A stretch of DNA of 64,000 bases from Monosiga brevicollis MX1 (lineage: Eukaryota; Opisthokonta; Choanoflagellata; Craspedida; Salpingoecidae), in contig NW_001865052.1 of NCBI RefSeq assembly GCF_000002865.3, forward strand, positions 532,088 through 596,087, written 5' to 3'. Positions 28,001-40,700 of this stretch are shown here, piece by piece (position 1 is the first letter of the stretch; every line of letters starts with the position of its first letter). Below the pieces are notes generated by a model. That model was not told the origin of the DNA and did no database searches. It saw only the letters and a program-made list of their open reading frames with translations. The translations under genes and the position numbers were made by a program.

Positions 28001-30880
28001 TTAAGGATCTGGCTTTCACTCACGAGGGCAACCAAACGACGGTCGACGGTAGGAATTCCTGATCGCTGTTGCACCCATGCGAGACCATTGCAAAGCTAGC
28101 GGACTCACAACTGTATGTGTGGGTGCTTAGGTCTGATCAATTTTGACAAGTTGCGCATGATCTCGCGTCAAATTCACAATCTCACTGAGTGAGTGGCAAG
28201 CGGTGGCTTTTCTTTCTTTTTTTTTCTTTTTTTTGGTTCTGCTATCCCGGTTGGCCGGGACTTTGAGCAATGTATTGCTGGGCCCCTCTTTTTCATGCGA
28301 CCAACCAACACGCTTGATGTTATGAAATAGCATGTGCCATGATTCTGAAGCTGTGCCGGCCAACCTCACTTGGCGTCAGTCGGGCCTCACACTCAAGCAA
28401 TTTCATCATCGACAAGAGGTACGTTGGCATTGATGAAACCATCTTTATCATCACAACAGCAATTTCTTCACATCCCTGTATCATAGATGGCTCGTTCGAT
28501 TCTGGAGGCCCTTGCCAGCCAGGATGTGATCGAGAATGAAGAGCATTTCTTGGGGTTGTCTTTCTTCTGCGAGCAGTCGCGACATTTGTTACGGTAAGGG
28601 GAAGTCTCATCGACGAAAGTTTGGATCTTTCCCGACTTGATGGAATGCCACTACTTAGCTTCACTTGCAAAATTTTCCGTGGCGATCCCCTGCCTATTCT
28701 GTGCGGTTGTGTGTAGACATTTGAAAATATCAGATCCTGTCCCTCAATACTTGGGCAAAGCGGCAAGCCGTCCCTTGCTAGATCAAGCCCAAGCTATGCA
28801 AAAATTTGGTCCAACTCACTTGCAGCTAGTTTCAGAGGAGGCCGTAGCCACGGTCCACGATGCTGGGGCGGAGCAAACTGCAACCGCCCCAGAATCACAA
28901 AAGCCCGAGCTCTCATCTGAGCCGGTGGCTCGTGTGATTCTTCGCCGTGCTGATTCAAGTGTCGCCCGCCACTCGAACGAAGTTGCGGGACAGGTGGGTC
29001 ATTACCATAACCTTAAAGCCATCGAAGAGCCTGTGGACGTACCAGCAAACTCTGCGGCGGCCAAACAACTTCGATTCATCCAAGCTCACAGCATTTCCAG
29101 TCTTGACGGCGGACTGACCTATGAGGAAAGTGGGTCTGCAGAACCAGAAGCCGCCACCCAAGCCACCTCGGCTCTATCCAAGGTGACTGCGATCCATGGC
29201 GACGATGTTTCTAGTCGCAGCGTTGCAGCAGCTATTGAAAATCCCCCATCAGGGGATTGCACCGACCGTGACTTAGACATGGCCTCAGATAATGTCCATG
29301 CTGCCGCTCCGGCTGAGGTCAAAGTGGCGGCATCACGAAATGACGACATGACCGCAGAGGCAGTCGCCAACACTGAGGCTGAGCACGATCATGACCCCTC
29401 CCCTCTCCCACGCGACAAGTGCTCTTTTGAGAACCTGAGCGCAAAGGACGGCGCTAGTGGAAGTTCTACACCCACTTCAGTCCCCAGTAGCCCGCGCCGA
29501 CACTCGTACCGGCAGCGCACTTCCTCCAGTGGCTCTTTAGAGGGATTGTCCGAGCGCCCTTTGTTTCGACGACAATCAGGCATCTTTGACCCCGAAGCGC
29601 TGTCTGCTCGTACGCCTTCGAAGGCACCTTCAAATAGCCCGCGCCCAACGGATCTGCCAACGGGGAAAGCGCCTATTCCACCAACGCGTGATTACGACTC
29701 GGATGAATCCGACAGCTCTGCCGGGCCAGCAGCACCGCACATGGACGAAGAGGACGCTGAGCGTGCCGTCTCTGTCTTTTCCCCGGAGGTAGGGGTAGTG
29801 ACTTCAGATCCCCCAGCCCAAGCCACCGAACTAAACAGCGACCAGATGGAGCAGGAGATCAGCGATGGAGTTGAGGATGACTTTGAACAGTGGCTGCAGG
29901 GCATGATGGTATCGGCCCCCAATGCAGATGAGGACGCCGTGAATGATAGCACCGTTACCACTTCGACACGTGCAGAGCTTGACACAACAGAATTGGAGAC
30001 CCTGATGGCTTCCATTTTAGCTCCGCCACCTGAAGGTAAGGCGCTTTTGTAAAGTGTGACACTTGAAATAACAAAGAAGTGTTGGTCTGTGAACCTGCTC
30101 ATTAAGCATCAGCTATCAGGGACCTATAGTAACACCACTTCTTGCCTTTTTAATGCTCATTCTATTGTTTGTTTCATGATTGTGGATGGTTAGACCTGCC
30201 AGAGCAGATGCCGGAGGAACAGTCGTCGCCGCTATCAATTGTGCCACCTTGGCCTGCAGGCTTGGAACCTTTGACAGACACCCTGTCTGATGCGCCTCCC
30301 TCGCCCGTGCTAGTCCCTCCACCCTTGCCAGAAGACTATGGCGCAGATCAGACGAGACCTTCTCCAATTTGGACGCCAGGCAGGTGGCTGCTTTCTGTTA
30401 AGCGACGACCATGTGTGTCAACGCTCTTTCTCACTTAACGCAAACCTGATCTCGCAGATCCTTCTTGGGTGCCGCCTCCACCCAATATGGAAGAAGGGCA
30501 CCCAAGTCCCCCAACGCCAGAGCTCACATCCTTGGTCTCTGACGAGACGGCGGCGACCACACTTTCGACCACCGAACTCGACCCCAACATGCTGGATCTC
30601 AGGTATTGTGTCGCGCCATATTCCGCGTTTTGCTTTGACATGGTGTTGGATTCCTCAACTACACGCGTTTGCTGCTATCAACAGCGATGATGACCTTGTA
30701 TTGCAACCGCCGTCCTTGACCACACCTGAAGACGAGGTGGACATTGGTAAGCAGCTGAATACACCTTGCCAAAGCACGATCTCTGGACACCAGTTTCTCA
30801 CCCATACCCTCACATGCCCTGCCTTGTTTTGTTGTTTTGCAGAGGCCCTCCTTGCGCAGCTCGCCCCTCCCCCGGAATAG
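22077..30880 (+). CDS. PDZ-GEF/RapGEF2-6-type Rap guanine nucleotide exchange factor
   Basis: A long multi-exon gene with the PDZ-GEF domain order. After ATG 22077 (MTDIQVREPGE) come two cyclic-nucleotide-binding-like modules: LLQAVPLLHALPAGAVRRLS with AVYVVVQGRVNCGK, and LGRLTVFAFMPEPSRRKLCQ with WWVVYTGSVVVVP and GEAIGFGCPLPGEG. Then a Ras-GEF N-terminal module (KLLAFLFERAG; MRDFLLTYRAFL), a PDZ-like stretch (YTLVVSRVAPGSVAEDAGLQ, then AGDMLL), a Ras-association domain (HHYLAVNQITRAEQVV) and a CDC25 exchange domain (NLNGAFAIVSALASSEVSRL; IDPTRNMATYRTLY; FLPLVLKDLAFTHEGN; LINFDKLRMISRQI). The last third is Ser/Pro/acidic low complexity, ending EALLAQLAPPPE at 30880. The second nucleotide module lacks the R-A-A phosphate-binding motif, so cAMP binding is doubtful, as in animal PDZ-GEFs. 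Predicted role: activating Rap GTPases at membranes. Small exon edges are approximate. Confidence 0.88.
28700..30052 (+). other. Low-complexity Ser/Pro/acidic tail region of the RapGEF gene
   Basis: One long exon encodes a region rich in Ser, Ala, Glu and Asp, with short basic-Ser patches (SPRRHSYRQRTSSSGSLEG). It has no recognisable fold and resembles phosphorylated C-terminal tails. Codon bias and the uninterrupted frame support coding, and the following short exons keep the frame to the stop at 30880. Confidence 0.7.
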
Positions 30881-31334
30881 GCAGTGTGTTTTTTGAGTTG
30901 TTTTGTTTCCAGTACACAGGATCATGTCCAGGTACCAACTGTGCTTGATTTTAGTGATTTTTATTTTATTTTTGTTTTTGTACTTGACGCAGATCTCCCC
31001 GGTCAGGGCTGGATCTCAAGAACGTGATGTCTGCTTTACTGCGGCTGCGCCGCTTATTTACAGCCTGTATTCTCATTGACATGTTGAACTAAGACATAAT
31101 CGAAGCTCCACTCTTTTATCATGATTCACGATCGGTGGGACTCCACGTCTGACTCTTTGGCGAGGCAAAACAAGAAAAAAAAAACACTTCATCGCCAAAA
31201 ATAACCAAAATCCTAGAGCGCCGAATCATCACATCAGATCAGATAAGCTCTCTTGTGCAGCCTGCAGCAAAGCCGGGCGACACACGCAATTGTGTCGCTC
31301 GTCCCCTTACACTTCTCGTACTTCATAGCTAGAA

Positions 31335-31365
<31 letters not shown>

Positions 31366-31517
31366 GAAAGACGACTGTGTGCTCGTATACGATCTCGAAT
31401 CAAAAAATCCCTCTGATAGACCAACCTCACAAGCGCAAAAAGAAAAAAACATACACATCATACCACACACGAAAATCAAAGTACGAATGTGCTGGCTTGT
31501 TTATCAACACAGTTGAG
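30881..31517. other. Convergent intergenic region with poly-A and T-rich runs
   Basis: This lies between the RapGEF stop and the helicase stop on the other strand. It has an A-run at about 31338-31358 and AT-rich patches that could hold polyadenylation signals for both genes. No coding evidence. Confidence 0.6.
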
Positions 31518-34500
31518 CTAGGCAGCAAAGGACCGAGTCAGCACGGCTTGGGAACACGACCAACATTGTGGGCGCTCAAGGGACCACCCGGACCCCATGC
31601 CCAGGCCACGGAAACAGGCGGCGCAGTGAGTGCAGGTGATCTCCTCGGCAAAGAAATGAACCTGTGGCAAAATGAGCGGTTGCTCTTGCCGATGCTCGTC
31701 GTCAGTGCAGCCTCCGACTTGTCGCCAAAGGGCGTGCCAGTCCTGGTTCAGGTGAAGACGCTGCCGCGTACGAGTAAGCAGAACGTATGCCTTGCACAAG
31801 CTACCACGAGATCCGCTCAGGAGGGACTCGGCCACGTCGCTAGGCGCATGCACATCATGCCATTGATGGACAATGTCAAACTCATCACCCTAAAGGCAAG
31901 GGTGCAGCACCAAATGAGGAACGAGGACTAGTCATGTTACAAATCAGATGGTGACAGTCATGCCGACGGAAACATTCCAATCGCGTGGCACGAATAGTTG
32001 GATGTGTATGATTAAGTCTTCCAATTGTCAAACCCGCACACACCTTGGCCTGGAAGCAGGTGCCGACAAAGACATCGATGCCTGGCGGTGCCGCAGCAGT
32101 GCAAGCAATGGTGGGCATGGCCTCCAACTCGGCAAAAAGCTGGCGCGGATCTTCTCGCCGCTTGAGTAAGTTCTGAATGCATGACAGCCACGTCGCCAAA
32201 CACGCACAAACGCCAGTAGCAGCCGCGGGTGGTGAGCAAAGAGTGGTGTCACGGCAAATCGGGCGACCGTCGCACTCGATCATGGTCTGTTGCTCCCGCC
32301 TTTTGCCGAGGCACTCACCTCTAGACCATTGTTCATGGCCAGGATGCGCTGGTCTCCCGACCATTCGGCATAATTGATCAGAGCGTTGCGATCCTTGAAT
32401 GTCTTGATCCAGTGCCCACACTGACAGGCGTCATTGGCGCAAGACTGACGTTGAAGAAAATGCCAAAAGGCACGCGCCAACGCCGTGGCTTCGGTGAGGC
32501 TGGTGCCCAGCAGTCCAATACGTCCGCTAAAGCCACTATCGATGAGCATGAGCGAGATAAGCAACGCTTGCACGTTGGTGCCGGTTAAGAATGCTCGCGT
32601 TTGACCGCGGTCGTCGGCAGGGCTCGGCCAATGTGGCCCGCAAATCTCGCCGCGACGCTGCATTGATCCATGGATACGAACTCGAAGGAGTCGGCGCACA
32701 AGCCGTGCTATCGCTTCGGGACAACTTTGATCGTCCGCGAATGAAACAAGTGGTTCATGAGACAGGTGCTGGGAGGATGCGGAAAACGACCAAGCGCCCG
32801 TGTTGCGCCTCATACCGGTGGGACACGCTCATGGTCAGATTAAACGTCGTGGGAAGGCGGGCAGAGAGGCCATTGACACTGCCCCGCCATGTATAAATAT
32901 TTTGATTGGGGTCACCGACCAGAATCTGTACAAGATGTTCCCAAATCCAAAGCCCACCGAACGAGTAATCCATCAGGCCCATTGGTTCCGCGAAAAACAA
33001 CCCAAGACGAAACAAAAGGGGCATGTGGCCGTACCCTGGGTGTCGAACTCATGTCAAGAAGCGCCAACATACAGGCATTGAGATCCTGAGCCTATTCGTC
33101 AGATCAAGACAAAAGGCGAGTGTGCATGTGCGTGTTTGATCGCGCGCGCGAGATTTGGGGTTTTCTTTTCATGATGAGCAGCGACGACTGGCCAGCCCTT
33201 CGTACCTCATCAACCAAGATGCAATCAAACTTGTGGAGTCGAAGCTTTGTTGAGCGGCTATTTTTAAGGGCTGCCTTGATAAAGCCGTCAAAGGTGAGCT
33301 CCTTGAGGGCTAGAGACTGCTGCCACGCGACATTTACGGCGCGAATCAGCCAGGCTTGCCATTGATCATCGGAAGGTTTAAAGCCCTTGGTTTTGGCTCG
33401 TTCGTCACCCGTAGCCAAGCGATTCCATCGCCTTTGGTACACGGGGCGCATGTGGCGCGCCGTGAATTCCTCATCCGGAATGACCATAAAGTCAACAAAG
33501 GCCTATCACCAGAAACGGATGAAGAGGCACCAAAGTGAGGAAAGGGACCATGAACAGAAAAAGACAAACCATGAACAGAAAAAGACAAAGGCGGACAAAA
33601 AAGCAGCTTGCCCAGCACGCACCGACTGAACGATGCTTAGAAATTGTGAGTCGGCTTGCATGGCTTGCTGTTTGAGGGCTTGATCGGGGGAGTTCTTCAG
33701 CAACTGAGTGGGATTGACAGCCAAGCAGGGCATGAATACACGAGTGTCAGCAGCATGCAGAAGACTCACTGGGTGCACGAATCTCCGTTTCAAAATAGAA
33801 AAGAGAACAGAAAACCAAAATCCGACCAGGCGTAGCTGCTTGAGGGTGAGATCTTTGAGCTTTTCAGTCTTGCGCTCCATGCACAACTTGTGGCAGGTCT
33901 TGCATGTGACGTTGGGTGGAAAACGCTCGGCGGCTGCCTCCACAGTGGAACGGTTGAAAGCAATGAAGAGAAAGCGCTGTTCGGGCCGCAGTGCCGTGTA
34001 CCTGATAAACATCCATGGAGCGGAAATTGAAAGCAGTCGCTCGAGTAGTTGGGTAGCAGGGAGAGGGGCGCAAGAGTGTGCAGCATGTCAAAAGTGTCTT
34101 TCAGCGCATGGCATCTGATCTGAAAAACGTACGCTTCTAGAGTGGCTGTTTTACCAGATCCAGCAGCAGCAACAACACGCATGACTTCACCACGGCGGCG
34201 AGCGGGGTTGGTGCTGCGTTTTTCTCCGGCCATCACCGAAGTGCGCAGGATTGTGTGCTGCTCGCCAGTGGCTCTTTGCAAAAAGGCCAGAATGCGTGGG
34301 GTAGCTTCACGGCCGGGTTTGACTCCCGCTGGTGGGCCTTGCTCCGACGATGCCACACGCAGCTCTTCGGACAAAACACATTCAAGTTGTGCTTCCAAAA
34401 GGTTGACGATGCGTTGGAGGCTGAGGTCAGGTCGGTGAAATGTTGCCAGGTGGCTGCATGCTACCAATTCCAGCAGCAGGTCGTGACCTGCTGGGCCGAG

Positions 34501-35439
34501 GAGGAGCACGCGGCGAAATAAGGCAGCCACTTGGTCCGGGGCAGGCATGGCCAGATGAAGGACAGCCAGGAGCAAGCATGCACCATGCGCCGACTGCAGC
34601 ACTGGGACATTGGCACAAAGACTGGTCGCGACGGTAGCCAGGGGTTGGCCCGCAAAGAGCTGGAGCGCAGCCACGGCCCCTGGCAGCAGCGCGGGGTAGT
34701 GCTGACCAAAGTGGGCAGCTGCACGCTCCAGCAGAGCATGTAGATGGGGCGTGCGCGCATGCTCGAGAAAAAGATCCCCAAAGTAAGGCAAAGGTAGACC
34801 CGGGGGAAAGCATTCTGGCTGAATTGGGGCTCGATGACGCTCGCAAGCCCGCTTCCAGACATAGATGAGGGAGTATTGGTGTGGGAGAAGCGAGCTCAGG
34901 GGCAAGTTGCTGCGGAGACGAGCTCCATCCGCCCAAAAAAGAGCATCACACCACGCTCGTGGTTTCAGCCCACGAGCAGCGGCGGGGCCACATACTTCGT
35001 CGGCAAAACTGGCCGTCCATTCCCTCGATGCGTCCACTGCGTCAGCAGCGTCCAGGCCCAATGCCAGGGCTGGTGTAGCAGCAGTCAACTCAATGCTCTG
35101 CGGAATGCTTGGCAAAGGAGATGGCGAGGCCACTGAGGCATGGCGCTGAGGGGCTTGGCCTTTGCCATTTGAGCATGGTTGCCCCGTACTCGCCATCCGT
35201 GAGGGTGGTTGGCGCTGAGGCTGTGGCGTCACCATGGCAGCCGCGCTCGTGGCATCGGCCGTGCGATGCCCTGCCCAAAGAGCAGCAGCGGACTTGAATC
35301 CACCATGGCTGGGAGTAGGCGGAGGTGCAGTAATGGACTTTGCAATCTTTGGGGCGAAAGTGCCATCGTGCACAGCGCTCGCGGCAGATTTGCAGCGCTT
35401 GACCGTCAGCCGCGCCGCGGGGGACGTCGGCTCGGTCAT
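31518..35439 (-). CDS. UvrD-fold superfamily 1 DNA helicase, FBH1-like
   Basis: A 3'-5' helicase of the FBH1 type, which in other eukaryotes limits RAD51 recombination at stalled forks. From ATG 35439 there is a long N-terminal helical region (about 400 residues) without a clear F-box. Motif I is RVVAAAGSGKTATLEAYV; motif Ia FLFIAFNRSTVEAAAERFP. Motif II is restored by splicing: FDCILVDE + AQDLNACMLALL gives DEAQD. Motif III is ILVGDPNQNIYTWRG. Motif V is also made across an intron: GTCFQAK + GDEFDIVHQW. Motif VI reads KAYVLLTRTRQRLHL, with TRTR in place of TRA-x-x. The tail has paired Cys (CTHCAAC, CWSC), like the zinc-binding end of FBH1. Stop at 31518. An intron at 33548-33589 contains a perfect 21-bp tandem duplication. 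Divergent from the RMT2 gene. Confidence 0.8.
33548..33589. repeat. Perfect 21-bp tandem duplication in a helicase intron
   Basis: Two identical adjacent 21-base copies begin CCATGAACAG, at 33548-33568 and 33569-33589. Confidence 0.9.
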
Positions 35440-35854
35440 GACAATAGCATTCGATTTCAACGTGTGATTTGCCTCCAATGCTGTCAACTCAGACAATATG
35501 GTGTTTTCGACCTGATTCTCACGTGCAAACTCGTCATTCAGGCTCGGCTGCCATTGCTGCCACGACCAACTACCCCACTGCTGTGCTCAAAAGCCAAAAG
35601 CCAAAAGCCAAAAAAAAACAAAAAAAAAACGGAAGTCAACGGTTTCTGAATGAATCGAAATCCACCCTCGAGTGCATTTGTCAGCATGTCAGCCGATTCA
35701 TACAATGTCAGCATGTCAGCCAAGTAAAGCGTCGAAGTGTGATTAAAGTTACAGTGTCACATGCAAGGGGTTTGCTGTTCAAGCACACGCGGTGATTTTG
35801 GAAAAAAAAAAAAGAGAGAGAGAGGGAGCAAGGGAGCGAGCGAGCAAGACACAC
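35440..35854. other. Divergent intergenic region between helicase and RMT2 genes
   Basis: A-rich runs with CCAAAAG triplication (35586-35616), a repeated AGCATGTCAGCC (about 35683 and 35710), and a short GA tract at 35812-35825 just before the RMT2 start. It is a probable two-way promoter. No gene seen. Confidence 0.6.
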
Positions 35855-37625
35855 ATGATGGCAGCCACAAACTCAGAGGCGACCGTGGTACAGGCGGAGG
35901 GCTCGCAGGATTCGGTAAAAAGTCAGGCGCAGCTGGCTCAGAATGAAGAGGTTGGTCTTGGTCTGGTCTGCCTGCCTTTTGCGCTTCTGAAGCGTTTACT
36001 TTCTACTTTTCTTGCTTGGGCGGGCGGCACCGTTCTTGCGTGGAGGATTCATCAATCATTTCGACCGGACACACTGTTAGCTCCTTCATGCCTGTGCAGT
36101 GGGTGATCTGGATGACATTGGCCAGTTGATAAAGGCCGGTGCTGAAAGCTTTTATCAGCGTGACAGTGATGGCAAGAGCTGTTTGATGGCTGCCGCAGAG
36201 AATGGCCATCTTGATGCTGTTCAGCTCCTGTTGCAAGAGGGCGCGCCCTGGAATGCCGTTGACCGCTCGGCACGCTGTGCTGGCGAATATGCCGTGAGCG
36301 AAGGATACCAGGACATTGTGGATGCCCTCGTTGATGCGGGTTCGTTCTGAGTCTGATATTAATTTGCCCCGGTTTGTCGATTGTGCGCATCTGTTCAGAC
36401 CCAACTTCTGGATGCTCACTCTTTTTGCTGGTGACTAACAGGTGTGCGGGCTGAGCTCTTGTTCTATCGCATGCACGTCAACTCACCCCCGCCAGCCCCA
36501 AAATACTTGAACAAGCCCGTCCGGTAATTTTGCAAAGCCTTTCTCTGCCTTGTAGCTCGTCCACGTTGGTTGGGAAGGGTGTTGCTCAATGTCACCCGGT
36601 GTCCAACCTCTGGTGATTAGCTATCAGGGGGATGATCTCCTGGACGAGGAGGACCGCGGCGTCATGATGTTGTGGGAGAAGCCTCTTATGGATGTTCATG
36701 CTCAGCTCATGTGCCAAAGTCAGATCGCCTCATCAGATTGCCACGAAAAGTCTTGTTCCTGCGAAACCCGACTTGGGCTCACCCCAACCTGTGTTTGACT
36801 GGTTGCAGCCCACGGCGATGTCCTAAACGTCGGCTTTGGTCTTGGTCTCATTGACACGGCCATTCAGAGTCATTTGCCCCGGTAGTTCTGAGTCTATCCC
36901 CGCCCCTCGTTTTCATTTCTCGGGGCCATCAATTCTTGCCCAATCGCTTTTTTTTTGGGTTTTTCTCATCACGTGGTCTGTAGGACCCATACAATCATTG
37001 AAGCCCATCCCGGGGTCTTGGCCAAGATGCGCAAGGATGGCTGGATGGACAAGCCCAATGTGCGCGTCGTGGAGGGCCGGTTAGTTTGTTTTTTTTGCAT
37101 TGCCTTCCTCAAGCTTTGCATTATCTATACTCACTGTATTCATGGTGCGTGGACAGTTGGCAGGACGTCCTGGAACAGCTGGGTACATTCGATGCCATCT
37201 TCTTTGACACCTTTGATGATGTCCTTTATATGCAAGAATTTCACCAAGTGCTGCCGCGGTTGTTGCGGCCGGATGGCCTTTACTCGTTTTTCAACGGCAT
37301 TTGCACCGAGAACGTCTTTTTTCAAGGCGTGGCTTGCCAGGTAAAACTTCATCGACAGCCCATTGTTATGTTGTTGCTGCCCCGTGCCTCGCCTTGCATT
37401 TGGTATTCTGATGCTTGCTTGTACCACCAGGTGGTCAAGCTGCAACTGGAGGAGCTCGGATTTGATACCGAATTTCACACGATTGAAGTCGACAGCGGTG
37501 ACGATGCCACGTGGAAGGATGTTGCCTTTCGCTATTTCTCCGGCAGCGCCTATTATCTACCCATGATTACCTGGCATCAAGATACCGCCGCAGATCAGCC
37601 CACTGCATCTGCAGAGCGCCAGTGA
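35855..37625 (+). CDS. RMT2-type protein arginine methyltransferase with ankyrin repeats
   Basis: Homologue of yeast Rmt2, the type IV enzyme that methylates the delta nitrogen of an arginine in ribosomal protein L12. Start ATG 35855 (MMAATNSEATVV). Ankyrin repeats: AGAESFYQRDSDGKSCLMAA, AENGHLDAVQLLLQEG, and SEGYQDIVDALVDAG. The RMT2 domain has VMMLWEKPLMDVHAQLM, the SAM-binding DVLNVGFGLGLIDTAIQ, IIEAHPGVLAKMRKDGW, RWQDVLEQLG, FDAIFFDTF and DGLYSFFNGICTENVFF. Introns restore LNKPVR + YQGDD and MCQ + THGDVLNV. It ends SAERQ, TGA 37623-37625. The methyltransferase part also resembles guanidinoacetate methyltransferase; the ankyrin part and WEKPLMDVHA block favour RMT2. Seven or so short introns. 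Convergent with the carboxypeptidase gene. Confidence 0.9.
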
Positions 37626-37788
37626 TTGCGCGCTGTGATTTTGCTCTCTGTCTTGCATCTGCCGACCAGACTTGCTACAGGGCCCGGACGAAGCATGCTC
37701 CTTTGTTTTATATTGATTGGGGATCGTCACAGACGGCAACAGACAGCACAGCTGTCTGTACTCTTAACTAGTGCACGTTTCAAAATTA

Positions 37789-40700
37789 TTAGATTGGGCC
37801 ATATCGTCCACGGTCCAGCTTGAGGCGAGCAAAGTCCATGCTCTTGAGCGCCAGTGGCGCCACCTGTTGGCAAGATGAGGCAAATAAGCAACAACCTCGA
37901 CCCGGCCAGCGATCGGATGAACGGTTGCTTGGTTTTGGAGCTGGGGCAGCGCTGTTTGGACACTGCAATGTCTTCTCCGGTGGTGGTGTGTTTGATAATT
38001 GCGGTTTGTGTTCGTGTTTGTCTTCGTGTTCGTGATGTTGGTGGTGCCATGGCGGTTGCTGTGTGGTGTTACTTGTTTGAAAACAAACACAAGCGCCAAG
38101 AACAAACCTGGTCGGCGTTGCGATCCAAAGTCGGCGGGGCTTGGGCTTTGCTGCTGCGCGGCGCATTCATGTCCTAACATTGAAGAGTCGACAGGTCAGC
38201 AATGATGTTGCTGGCGTAAATGCACGCGTTGCATCTTTAACGTTTAAATGCACCACACAACCAAAATCGAGCCTGCTGCTGATGCTGTCACTGGCTGTTG
38301 TCGCCAAGGCGCAATTCCGAGTTGGATGCCAGACGAGCTGGTGGTGTCGTGCCGGGTTGCATCACAAACATACCAATCCCACGAATCGATGCAGCAGCGG
38401 AGAAGGCGGCTGTGGGCTCTGGGTGTGGCTCCCACTTGGGGACAGCTGCAGGGGCAAGGGCATGTCCATGAAAACATGCGCTAGGTGGGGAGAACGCCAG
38501 GACGGGCGTGCAAGGCGAACCTTGTACTTGGGCGAGGCACGTGAAGGCAACGGGGGTCGCATGCGATTTCGGAAAGACGAGGATCCTGCCGCCGTGGCAG
38601 GGCTTGTAGGCAGCCCAGACCGCACAGATGCGGTGTCTGAGGCTGCATCGCGCTGCCTGGTCGCCACTTGAGACCGAGTAGCTGATGTGTCGGACCGACG
38701 TGTACCTGCGGCTCTGCACGAACGTGGCTCGCGCGGTGGTGCACGCTGGCCCGACGCCTACGTATTTGATTTTTTTTTTTTGGCGTGTTGACACACAGTT
38801 CGTCACCCAACAGCACCATCCATCTCACACCCAGCGGCCTCGACAGAGGTGATGCATGTGAACAAACCTGGCCTCTTCCTTTGCCCTTGCCACCACGTGT
38901 GGCTGCAGCCTGAGCGAGGGCCAGGGCCTCAGGCAACTACAGCGCGAAGGGTTGAATTTGGGTTTGTGATGTATTAAGATAAGAATCATAAGAGTCGATG
39001 CACGAGATGCGGCAGCAACGTCGTTGAGGTGCCACACTGAGGCAAGCGAGACAGTACCGATTGTGGATTGGCATGGGCACGACGCGCGACTGCAATGCGC
39101 CCGCGGAAGGCTTGCGTAGATCTGAGTAGAAAGTGCAGGCAATTGTGAGACAAATGGCGTGTGCCGCCTCTCCCTCATTCGTCGAGTCCGTTTGGCGCCG
39201 CATATTTCAAGATCAAACCGTCACGCGCCACGAAACAACAAAGCAAGCAACCTTACTCACGGTTTCGCCCGATTGGTACTGCGCATGTACTCGATGACAT
39301 GCGAGCTGTGGAACACAATGATGCACAATCAGATTTGTGGTTGGTGCCGGCTTTTTGTCGGTTTGTGCCGGCTTTTTGTCGGCTTGTGTGTACGCAAGGC
39401 ATGGTAACCGACCGCACTGCTGACAAGGAGCCAAAATCGCTGGTTGGAATGCGAGACCACGGGTTGAGGTCTTTGAGATCCAGGACCGCGGCTAGCATAG
39501 CCACGCCCACATCCTCCCACTCAGGGATGCCATACTGCACGAGCAAGGCCAAAAAAAATGTGAGTTTGCACAATTGTCCAAAGGGCTATTGGACATGAAC
39601 GAGCAAAAAGCCGTCAGGATCTCCCATACCGGTACAGGAGCAGGACTGATATGCGCCTGGCCTGGCCCCTGACCCGTCATGGGGCCGAGCAGGTTGGAAA
39701 CTCGCCCAGTGCCATAATTGCTCTCCAAGGTATAGCTGTGGCATGCAAGCGACGGAGTGTAAGATGCGGCAAAGAATACTCTAACCACATCAGCCCGAAA
39801 AAAAAAATACCAATGTGTGAGGTCTGTCACGTAGAATAGGGCGACACGCCCACTGCCGTCCTTGGAGAGACCGTCTTTTTTACCCTACACACACCAAAAA
39901 TGGGAGTGATGGAAGAGGAATGCGCGCGGGCGTCGATATTATAACACATCGCACAGCACGAAGACGTGCCTTGGCGAGCATATTTCGCTCTGAGAAGACA
40001 GAGCCCTCAAAATCAAAGTGTGGGGTGTTCATGGCAACCAGTTGGGCAAACAGCACGTTGTCCACCTGAATGGGGGTGGTGATCAAGAAAAGATGAAAAG
40101 ATGAGCGCGGCGGGTCACAACAGGCAGCCAGACGCATAAAATCACACCTGGCGCTGAGAGGGAAGATTGTTGCCATAGATGAAGCTGCCACGCTTGGTGG
40201 CATGCGCGTGCAAATCAATGTAAAAAGCAAGGTTACCCTTGTAGTGGTGGTAGGCAATCAAGGTTTTGATGGCCCAAATGCTAAGCATGACCAGGGGGGT
40301 TAGGAGATGAGCCTCTACATGCTGCATGTACAGTCGAGGCTGAAACTGGCGGGAACACTAACGTGGGCTGATGCTCACGGTCCGGGTTGTTGTAAAAGCG
40401 ATTGAGGTTGGCACCGCGCGTGTCACATCGATAGTGACCACGCGCAACTCCTATCGGGTGATGATAGCGCATGAGGTACACGTGTTCACACCGTGGCGGT
40501 ACCAGCACAGCCTCTAGCACTGGGTTTTCCAAGTATACTGATGCACAGGACACGCTTGACACGCACACTCCCAAAGAAAAAAGACTGTAGACGGACGCCA
40601 GAGTCTGGAAACGGAAATGTCAAGCCAGAAGGGGAAAAAAAAAAAAAAAAAGCAAAGACAGCCAAAACTCGACTCGGTTTTCCGCGAGGCATTGATGCTC

